Shown here: positions 55,201 to 64,000 of the stretch, piece after piece
How the letters are laid out: every line of letters begins with the position of its first letter
Numbering within the stretch: position 1 is the first letter of the stretch
From: Acanthaster planci
Taxonomy: Eukaryota > Echinodermata > Asteroidea > Valvatida > Acanthasteridae
Assembly: GCF_001949145.1 (NCBI RefSeq)
Contig: NW_019091391.1
Span: 391,720-455,719, forward strand
DNA length: 64,000 nucleotides
Direction of reading: 5' to 3'
The notes under the pieces: model-generated
What the model saw: the letters and a program-made list of their open reading frames with translations, nothing else
Told to the model about the DNA's origin: nothing
The model's database searches: none
Program-made: the position numbers and the translations under genes

Positions 55201-55618
55201 TGAACGCGTTCAGGTTAAACATGGAGCTTAAAAATGCAAGTCTCTTTGTGTTATTGGAAAACTACGAAAGCCCGTTAGTGCCACTACCTTTTTAATTTCT
55301 ACAGCAGCTGTTTATATAGTTAAAAAAAAATAGGTATATGTCACAGGTGAACGTTTGGTTTTGCTCTGTAGAATTAGTCGCTCCTCGTCGACCAGATTTC
55401 TTTCTCCTGATTTTCCTTTACTCTTTTCGCTTTAACCAGGTCGTCGGAGTTGTCTGGGTGAAGGGCTGGCCAAGACTGAAGTGTTCCTCTTCGCTACTAA
55501 CCTCTTCCAGCGGTTCACATTTAAGCTAACGCCAGGGGCGCCTACACCACCATTGAAAGGGATCAGTCGTTTCACCTTTATTCCGGAGCCGTTTAGAGTA
55601 TGTGCAGTTAAACGCTAG
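52240..55618 (+). CDS. Cytochrome P450, CYP2 clan (gene B)
   Basis: Six exons: 52240-52624, 53082-53485, 53801-54031, 54503-54692, 54876-55013 and 55440-55618, giving 508 aa. The architecture matches gene A: membrane anchor, NLPPGPRQWPVLGN hinge, I-helix GAGTETT at 314-320, ExxR at 372-375, and FSTGRRSCLG with the haem Cys at 454. Exon 1 is one codon shorter than in A and C (LLSRQR for LLQSKQR). Exon 3 is three codons shorter than in A and matches C, so B and C are the closer pair there. Across intron 3 and the start of exon 4, however, B is identical to A. The helix-C Trp is again missing (GEPAKELRRF). The gene is intact. A Mutator-like element sits upstream only in this copy. Confidence 0.93.
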
Positions 55619-56815
55619 ATCCGATAAAGGGCATTAAAAGGACCTTAGAGGTTGAAATTCTCTAAAATGACAGAAGTGGACCGTAAGATCAGTCTGGAAT
55701 ATTGCCATACTTGGACGGCCTATTACGTCACAATTCTGGTGCAATTTGACCAATCACAAGGAAGTCGTTCTAGCAGCGTGCAACGAATCGTATGGGTGTT
55801 TCCATGTTGCGGGATGCTTTTCTTAAAACGTTGCCACATATGGAAAAACAAATTTCAATTGGAAAATCTTGATTAGCTGTTCAAAAACCTGACTACATGA
55901 AGTGCTAAAACACGTTTGTACCGGTGGGATTTAAAACGTGTCGTTGCCAACTTGAGATATTTAAAATTGAATTTCGACAAATATTGCTGCATCAGGGGGG
56001 AAATGTCACTGTGGCCATATGTAGTAATACTCTACACGGAAGATCCTACGATCTTGTAAAAATGCTTGAAATTAAATGCAAGTCCTTTTTACTGCATTGT
56101 GTACTCCTTATTTTCATTTGTATACTTAAGGGTGACGAATGATGGTTACTCATATGACTCTAAGAGTAACGTTTTTCTGTGAATGTTTTCGGTGTGTAAA
56201 TGTACTAATCAGAGATGTATTCAGAATTTCCCTCTATACAAGAAGAGTTTCCTGATGAGTGATATGCGTATAAATTTCTTCGCTTGAATTTAACACTAAG
56301 GGCGTCGTTTAGCCAAACGTCCAGTCATATAATGCGCAACCTTAATTTATTTACTGTATGGCATTGTTACTGAAGACTTAAAGGTAAAGGTTTCTTAACA
56401 TTAAAAATAAAATGAAGCGACTTTTGCTTTATCCATGATTACCAAAAGACTCGTTTTCTTCCAGCTCTTTAGCCAAGTCTGTTAATAAACTATCAAGTAT
56501 ATAAATCAATCCGTCGCTCCATTTTCTTGATTTTCCTTTAGTGTTATATCGCTCATTTAATCGGATAGTCAAATTATTTCATTTATTTATTGTTTCCATT
56601 GTAACATAAATAGCGCCCTCAGGAAAAAAGATTGTATCCCGCTGCGCCATGTTGGATATAAGTGAAATACAGCAGGGTAATCGTTACGAGTATTTTCAAA
56701 TTGTTTATATGGATTATGAGCCTGAGACATCAGAAATATTCCATTGTTGGCATAATAAATATCCAGGTAATCGCATGAGAACTATGTCAAGTATGTAGAA
56801 CATACAGCTTCAATT

Positions 56816-56905
56816 AACCCTAACAGAGATTAACCCTAACAGAGGTCAACCCTAACGGAGGTCAACCCTAATGGAGACTAACCGTAATAGAGGCCAACCC
56901 TAACC
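56816..56905. repeat. Telomere-like 16-bp minisatellite, about six units
   Basis: Paralogous to 49916-50132 with about half the units. The same G-rich run follows at 56906-56931. Confidence 0.85.
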
Positions 56906-57347
56906 GGGGGTGGGGGGAGGGCGGGGTAGGGTTCAAGCATTGATGGTCAAGAACAGCCGCGCACACTAAGCCATGGATATGCAAAGGTGACTGAAAGCTC
57001 TCGAAGCACTGTCCGTGGTGATTTGTTCCACTCATGTTTTGGAAGTGCCTATTTTGGGTTCAGGTTTTCAACTCGGGCTGCTGGCGAGCCTGTATGTCAA
57101 CTGGAGTATTTTCCGTCTAGCTGTGAGTTTTCAAAGCATGGCCGAAATTCATTGTTTTACTGAGTCGTGTTTCAGAAACCTCGGTGAAGTCAGTATGCAT
57201 GTTATTGGCCCCTGAACAATGCCGATTTTACAATGTTTTCGCTTGGGCTTTAAATAGTGGACTACACCCCGGTGAGCGGGTGCGTCTGCTCTAGGTAGAT
57301 AGCGGTGACATTTAATCTTGAAACACAAACAATTAAAGAATGTCATA

Positions 57348-57361
57348 GCGCCATCTAGTGG
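57348..57361 (-). promoter_or_regulatory. CTCF-like site, copy 4
   Basis: Identical 14-mer, the distal of two copies upstream of gene C. Confidence 0.5.
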
Positions 57362-58039
57362 GCTAAAAAGACTATAACGAAGGCCCTCACTGTGGCAAGA
57401 AACGAAAGTATATAACATTTTCCAATTTCATGAACATAACTTCTTTCCTCCCCTATCACGCTCCTCTTTCGTTCCTTTAATGTATTTGGCAATAATCAGT
57501 CACTAGTTGGCACTGTTACTTGTAGAACTAAAAGGTACTGTTTCTCTGCATAAGAATGCCTTACGTCTTTTTTAGGCAGTATTTTTGCTAATTACTTGAT
57601 ATTTTTTTTTACAGCCAACTGTAATCACCTCCCATCATATCCTAACTCTGTTCACGCTGAAGAGCCTGGTTCACCGTAAACAGAGTACCAGTATACCCCA
57701 GCCGGGGTCTGGCCAAGTCACTTTGCAATGTGTAGAATTCCAAATGGTAGTCATAAAGGATTGTTTACGCAAGCGCTGTCTTGCTTGCCCGGCCCAGCTT
57801 GTGACCCCTAAACGACCCCGTAAAGGCCGTCGGGCCTCTTTATCTTAGAAGCTTTGCGGCTTATAAAAGAAGGCACGCGGTGCCTGGCCCTGGGTAATTC
57901 TAGATATACTTTGGCGCAGAGTGGGTTATAAGTCTACGGCTATTTCATGTGGCTTGTTGAGGAAAGAGAGAACAGCAGAGCTTGGTTTAAGCTTACTACC
58001 TTTTCCTGTGGTTTCTTTGTGGCGAGACCGTAATGCAGG

Positions 58040-58140
58040 GATGCACGACGACGAAGTTGCACGTGCTTAAAAGAACGAACACAGGTGAGGAAAAGGCTTC
58101 ACCCAAAAGACCCACTCTGCACGCGAAACCTTTCACCTAT
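58040..58140 (+). promoter_or_regulatory. P450 upstream module, copy 4
   Basis: Conserved block with core CACGCGA at 58120-58126. It corresponds in position to copy 1 and lies 1.3 kb before gene C. Confidence 0.5.
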
Positions 58141-58946
58141 TTCGGCAACTGATTAAATATTTCTTTTTGCGTTTTCCCAACAGAACTTGAACTTTTGAGT
58201 CAGCTTGCAACAATAATAGATTTCTTATGCATGATATGGATAAACCATGTTCATTTCCGCTTGTTTACTGCATGTCTTTCAGCTTAACTTCCATTATATG
58301 TGAGGGACGTTTTGCTGTTAATTGAGTTCAACAGCAGAAGTGAGCACATTTTAAGACAATCCTGGAAAAGGATGTGAATTTTTCAGTATGTCATGGGAAT
58401 TTCTTATTACAACTTTCACTGTACTCAGCCTGAATTAAGCGATTCTGGAATTAGTTCATAATTTGGCAGAATTCTAAAAAAGTTACGTGCAGAAAAACAG
58501 GACCAAACACCATGGAAACTAGTCATCAGTTTAGTGGGCTGCAGTTTTATGTTAAACGCAAGTTATTATTTTGACACATAGGCCTAGCATATACACTAAT
58601 CGGATGAAATAACCGGGGCCATCAAAATCGTGAAAGTCTAGTGCACATACATGTACTTCGAGTACACATCAGTGTCTGCCCATATTAATTCCAGAAGACA
58701 CCCGGGCGCGATCGAAGAATGTTACGAGCCCGAACCAAGACTTGAAAAGGCGAGATTTTCTTGGTAACGGGGGCTCCTTCGGTCGGAAGAAAATGCACGC
58801 GTTAAGATCACGCGTTAAGATCGCTACCAACAAAATGAACTCTCCCGACCAATGTTGCTCTTTTCAACCGATGAGCGGGTGCCCTGATCTCGGTGGATAA
58901 TGGTGACTTTTAACCTAGCTACACTTAACAATAAAAGAATGTCATA

Positions 58947-58960
58947 GCGCCATCTAGTGG
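58947..58960 (-). promoter_or_regulatory. CTCF-like site, copy 5
   Basis: Identical 14-mer, 479 bp before the gene C start codon, matching the position of copy 2 before gene A. Confidence 0.5.
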
Positions 58961-59161
58961 GCTATAAAGACTATAATGAGGGCCCTTGCTGTGGCTAGAA
59001 ACGAAAGTAACATTTTCCAGTTTCTTGAACATAATTTCTCTTATGTTCCTTTAATGTATTTGACTCGGACAACAATCAGACACTATATGGCCCTGTTACT
59101 TGTAGAATCCAAAGGACAGTTCTGACAAAGTTAAGTTCTCAGTATAGGTAAATTGCACTTG

Positions 59162-59265
59162 CAATGCACGACCAAGACGTTGCGCATGCTTACAATAACA
59201 GACACAGGTGAGGAAAAGGCTTCCCCCAAGAGACCCACTCTGCACGCAAAACCTTTCACCTAATT
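59162..59265 (+). promoter_or_regulatory. P450 upstream module, copy 5 (gene C)
   Basis: Conserved block with core CACGCAA at 59243-59249, the same variant as before gene A. Confidence 0.5.
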
Positions 59266-59361
59266 CGGAATTGAACTCATGTCATAAGAAATGTGAAATA
59301 TACACGGTCTGTTGTCGTTGAACTTTGTGATGTAAAGAGAAGCTTCAAGCTCAATGTCTTC

Positions 59362-59385
59362 TGACGTGTGTGGAGGGTATAAATA
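59362..59385 (+). promoter_or_regulatory. Gene C core promoter
   Basis: TGACGTGTGTGG then TATAAATA at 59378-59385, again 61 bp before the start codon. Confidence 0.75.
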
Positions 59386-59438
59386 AGCGGTGTGGTTGTG
59401 CGCTATCATAATACAGACTTGCACTACTGAAGTCAAAC

Positions 59439-62400
59439 ATGGCTGGTCAAAATTCTGCCCCGAGTTTCCTCTCCTTCGCCCAGACTGCTCTAAATCTGCA
59501 ATCTGCAGCCATCTTCCTGTTGATCTTCGTCGTGGTCTTGAAGCTAGTCCGACGTCCGAGGAACCTTCCCCCGGGGCCCAGGCAATGGCCTGTCCTCGGA
59601 AACTACCTGGCATTGGTTAGATCAGGGAAACTTCAACACGAGGTGCTGGCGGAGTGGGCCCGGCGGTACGGCGGCGTCATGTCGGTTCACCTGACCCCGG
59701 CACGGGGTCCATCCGTCGTTGTGAGCGACATTGGCATCGCCAAGGAGTTGCTGCAGTCGAAACAAAGGGAGCGCCACATTGACAGGGCTGCGATTCCATT
59801 GATGAAAGAAGTCACAGACATACGAGGTAGGGACTGGATGGGAGGACAAGGCTTGGCCTAGTCTTGTTTCCAGGCAGTAGTGAGGTTTATTGGGCCCCAT
59901 TTCAATCTGGGAGGCACGAAGGGGGTTAAAAGAGAAAAGGGAAAAGTTTGTTTTCCTGAGCCTAAATTTCATGAGAAAACCAAGGAAAAAGTTGTTGGAA
60001 ATTTAAACACGGACGAAAGAGTGCAAAGGTATCGAACTCACTACTGTACGTATAGGGAAGCAGCCCACTTCGATGACGTCATGATCCTTGCCTGACTTCC
60101 CCCACATGCACATTGCCCCCCCCCAACGTACGTGGGAAAAAAATGTAGTGAGGAAATTCACAAAAGCGTTTCTCAGAAACAAAATCAGCAACTGAAATGA
60201 AATTTCAGGGCAGATAAGACTGATATCCCAGGTCACTATCTGCAACAAATAAATGAAAACGGTTGATTGGTTTTTGAGTTGTGACCTTAACTTTCGAGCG
60301 ATCTCTCCAGCTTCCCATCGGTGCTTGGGCGGAAAGTGCTTGGTCGGCCGTGGACGGCTTTGTGTCCACTTCGCTCGATAACAATCGGAAGGCAGATTTA
60401 GCCTATGTATGGCTGTATTCGTATATGTGTACATTGATGTTTGTGTACATAAAAGGTGTTTATCACATCTACATGTTTTTATTGTTATTAGTGTATGTAC
60501 AGTACATGTATGCATATTTTCATAGAAAAGCCGGCTGTTCATGTATTTCACGGTTAGTTTCTCTCTCATTTGATGCCCTGAAGGAATACCTTTGGGTGAA
60601 AGGAATTCACTGTTTTTGTTTTTCCATATTTTTAGTTGAACTACAAATAGAACTAATTACTTTTGTATAAAAAAATGTAAAATACACAACTGTTGGGTGC
60701 AGGCATCACCAGTCTGACCATGGTCATTGTCCAATATAATACAAATAAGGATCGCAGTGCCACATTAATAATTATCTCATCAATCACTGAATTTAATTTC
60801 ATTTGTAAAAACGTAATATACTAATACCATAAATTAGTAGGCCAACATGTGCATTGTAAAGCCTGTTATCATAACATGTACAGTATCTCAAACATGCATC
60901 ACCAAAATGGAACCTGATATTATTTAGAAGTTGTAAAAAAAGAATGCAACTATATATATGTACATGTACACGTATAATTAATTTATTCAGCAATAATTTT
61001 GATCAGAAATTGTTCACAACATCACGGTTCAGTACTATGATGCCAGTCAGTCTGAATGAGTCAAAAAAAGATTCGTAAATCCTTCAATAGCCTGATTTTG
61101 TACCATTTCGTGTTAATTAATTATGCAAATTGGAAGTTTAATTAACAGTAAACTACTGATTTTTTTCCTACCAGTGGAGGAATGCATAGCCTACTTGGCA
61201 AGTCTGCCAAATATGGATGAAAATAAATAAACCATCATGGAGATATTATAGAAACTGTGACGGATGTGTTATTTTCCTTGGTGCCGTGGTCATTATTAAC
61301 AAAATCAAAGGATAACCTTTGACCTCTGTGCAGAAAATGAAGCCATTTTGTCTACCTTTACAATTCATGTATCTTCGGAACCCCTAGGCCGATTTCCAAT
61401 ATTTTTTACAGATTCTGAATCCTGAATTCATGCCCTTTCAAACTGGCTAAAATGTATTGCCTGAAATTATGAACAACAAATCATGAAAAAACAAATAACA
61501 GACACAGTTTCCGCCTGTCGGGTGCAGTGCTCGTTAACAACACACCGATTTGTAATGAGGTCTATCGAAGAAGAAACTGTGCTCAGCAGGTCACTGAACA
61601 ATGAGGCAAAAACTTGTAAACTGTTAGCACAAGTCGACGACCCAATTCACTGATTAATTTACAAGGGTTTGAAATTGACCAATTACAGGCATCTGATATT
61701 TGTTTCAAAACAGGGAGCTTTCTTTTTGGAGCAGGCGAGTCTGCCAAGGAACACAGGCGTTTTGGGCTCACCGCCTTTCGAAAAATGGGAGTCGGCAAGA
61801 AAAGTCTGGAGCACAGGATCAACGAAGAGGCTCGATACCTAGTCGAACGTATCGAGGCTGAAAAGAATCGACCCTTTGATCCAAGCCACCCCATCCACAA
61901 CGCCGTGTCCAACATCATCTGCTCCATAAGTTTTGGGTTCCGCTTTGATTACGACGACCAGAAACTGAAGAAGTTACTGGACAGTCTGGATATTTTTTCC
62001 AAGATGGGAATTGAGGTATTGGGAAATAAGTTTCCCTTTCTATACTACACTCCTTTTTTTGCGAAAAAGAGGGAATGTGTCAACTTTCTCAGAGATACAG
62101 TTATCCAAATAGTTCAGGTAAGCATGTTTTACTGAATGTACAACTCAACGATAGTTTTTTTTTGGGGGGGGGTTTAACAATGACAGTTTCCCGTAACCTG
62201 TTAAGTTTTTATGGTGCTTGGTTAAGACTAAATTTTAGAGCTTTTTACTGCTTTTGGAGGGAAAGAGAATCTAAATTGTAGTCCCTTAAATCTGCCATTG
62301 GATTTCCTTGCGTCTGGTGCATGTTTAGATTCTCCTTACACCTAATTCGAAACTGAAGTGTAAAATACAAAATTTACGACAAAACACCTTATTGAATTGA

Positions 62401-63630
62401 TCCAGGATCACCAAAGCTCCTATGACGAGAACGACCTCCGGGACATCATTGACATGCGCATCGCCGACATCAAAGAAAAGGAACAGCAAGGATCTGGGTT
62501 GGGCACGGGGCCCGGCCTGACCGAAGAGATCTGGCTTGGTATCCTGGACTTGTTTGGCGCTGGCACAGATACGACTTCAAGTACCTTGCTCTGGCTGATA
62601 TCCTTCGTGCTCAAGTACCCTGAAGTGCAAGAAAAGGTAGCAAAAAAAATGTAATGTTGGAGTAGGCATTCAACTTTTGATAAATTGTTTTACACTCACG
62701 TTATGTGAAATCATCTTTTATCGTGGCTTTTATACAGTAGTGATAGGCATATAATGTTGAACTGCGGCGCTCAAATAATCCAAACTTATAATTTTTTAAA
62801 CATTGCATAATAACATTTTGACAGAAAAACGTTAATCTAATCCTCAAAATTGGCAAAGGTTTTTTAGAATCACTTTGCGACGGATTATCAATTCTGAAGT
62901 TTTCAGTGATGAGTTTAGATCAAAATGAAATGACTTCATTCCGTACTGTTTTAATTTCACACCGTCAATGTATTTTCACGCAACATCCACGCAGAGAGAT
63001 TAGAACTGGGGTTACAAGTTATAAAGTGGGAAAGATAAGAGGCCAATGCTATCAGGCTAACAGCATCAACTAATCATATACTTACCTCGTTGTCCGATTA
63101 ATAACTGTGGCATGCAGATTCAGCAAGAGATATATGACGTGGTGGGAAGTGACCGTCAGCCATCTTGCGAAGACCGCCCCAGCATGCCCTACACCAACGC
63201 GGTCATCAATGAAGTACAACGCATGCGTCCCGCGGGGGTCTTTACTTTACCTTATGTGACGACAGAAGAGTTTCAATTGAATGGATACACTATTCCCAAG
63301 GGAATAGGTGAGATTATTACCTCGATCCCATCGTTCCATGTATAACAGCAATGGTTATGACTAAGTTTTTTTTAGTTATAATCAGATACACGTATAGTGG
63401 TCTCCAAGCTACGAAATTCCATCCAGAGGCAACATCGATATAATACCATTAACAGTTACCAATGACCGATTTTTATGATTGAATTATAACAGGTGTGATC
63501 ATAAATCTGTGGGCGATGATGAACGACCCCAAGGTTTGGGATCGACCAGACGAGTTCAACCCCGGACGTTTCCTGAGCAAAAACGGCAAGACAATGATCC
63601 AGCACGAAACCTTCATACCATTCTCAACAG
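59439..63630 (+). CDS. Cytochrome P450, CYP2 clan (gene C), last exon outside window
   Basis: Five exons are present: 59439-59826, 61714-62117, 62406-62636, 63118-63307 and 63493-63630 (450 aa). The last leaves in phase 1 through GTAGGC, exactly as in A and B, so the haem-binding exon should lie just past 64000. The anchor, the proline hinge, the I-helix GAGTDTT at 315-321, EVQR as the K-helix ExxR, and FNPGRF are all present. Helix C reads GESAKEHRRF, without Trp. Intron 1 is 1.9 kb against about 0.45 kb in A and B because of an insertion. Exon 2 differs most from its paralogues around DPSHPIHNAVSNIICS. No stop or frameshift is seen in the part present. Confidence 0.9.
60071..61505. other. 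Insertion in gene C intron 1
   Basis: Sequence shared with introns 1 of genes A and B stops after GCAGCCCACT and resumes near 61505 (CCTGTCGGGTGCAGTGCTCG). The roughly 1.4 kb between is AT-rich towards its end and contains ACATGTAC repeats. I could not find clear terminal repeats, a target duplication or a coding frame. Confidence 0.55.
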
Positions 63631-64000
63631 GTAGGCCTATTCTTGGAGAAGAAACTTATGCTTCAAATTCTTTGAGTTTCCGCTGCTGTAAATATGGAAC
63701 ATGCATCAATCTTTATATCATATTATAACAATGCACCACCCTGAGGTCACTTTGGAGAAGTCGCATTGCGCAAGAGTCTTGTGGGGTATCGTACTGGACT
63801 TAATCCGGGTAACGCGTTCAGCTTAAACATGGAGCTTGAAAATGCAAGTCTCTTTCTGTTATTGGAAAACTACGAAAGTCCATTAGTGCCACCGCTATTT
63901 ATATTTTCAAAAGCAGTTATTTTTATTTTCCAGAGCAGCTGTGTTTATTTTCCCCAACAGGTATCTTTTCGTAAAATACGGATATCGAATATGGGTATTG

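Larger units (their letters stand above)
55619..59150. other. Gene B-gene C spacer
   Basis: This repeats the A-B spacer in order with small changes, then diverges at about 57540-58035. There an unshared segment includes AAAGGCC-GTCG-GGCCTCTTT and GGCACGCGGTGCC hairpins and a TTATAAAAG box. That segment may be an insertion of unknown type. From 58040 the sequence matches the region upstream of gene A (43011 onward). No gene is recognised. Confidence 0.5.

Overview
The window is eukaryotic. Its genes are split by GT-AG introns, its codons and proteins are metazoan, and it holds many small inverted-repeat elements, ACATGTACATGT-type repeats and one assembly gap (N at 31962-32476). The protein sequences and repeat style suggest a marine invertebrate deuterostome, most likely an echinoderm. 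That assignment is inference from memory of homologues, not a search result.

Layout, left to right: (1) the 5' half of a TspanC8-like tetraspanin on the minus strand (exons 8366-8131, 6374-6242, 110-60; the rest lies beyond the left edge); (2) a complete PP2A catalytic subunit gene on the plus strand (seven exons, 10748-16994, 312 aa); (3) a complete RACK1 gene on the plus strand (seven exons, 21539-26691, 319 aa) whose introns hold three H/ACA snoRNA-like sequences; (4) a repeat-rich gene desert with the gap; (5) an erlin gene on the minus strand (39923-33341, about 330 aa, eleven exons including one of 23 bp); (6) a tandem array of CYP2-clan cytochrome P450 genes on the plus strand: a relic exon near 41.4 kb, gene A (44553-48133, 512 aa), gene B (52240-55618, 508 aa) and gene C (from 59439; its haem-binding last exon lies beyond the right edge).

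The first three complete genes are housekeeping: a phosphatase, a ribosome-bound WD scaffold, and an ER membrane prohibitin-domain protein. The P450 array is accessory and young. The three genes share exon structure, phases, a TATA box exactly 61 bp before the start codon, and repeated upstream blocks. Those blocks carry a CTCF-like 14-mer (five copies) and a module of about 100 bp with an AhR-type TNGCGTG core (five copies). Genes A and B share a 396-bp stretch of intron plus exon with no difference, which looks like gene conversion. A Mutator-like element with 9-bp target duplications sits only upstream of gene B.

The most interesting items are the snoRNA trio in RACK1, the repeated CTCF-like and XRE-like upstream architecture of the P450 array, the loss of the helix-C tryptophan in all three P450s, and the conversion tract. 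All exon boundaries were derived by hand from splice signals, reading phase and protein-family knowledge.
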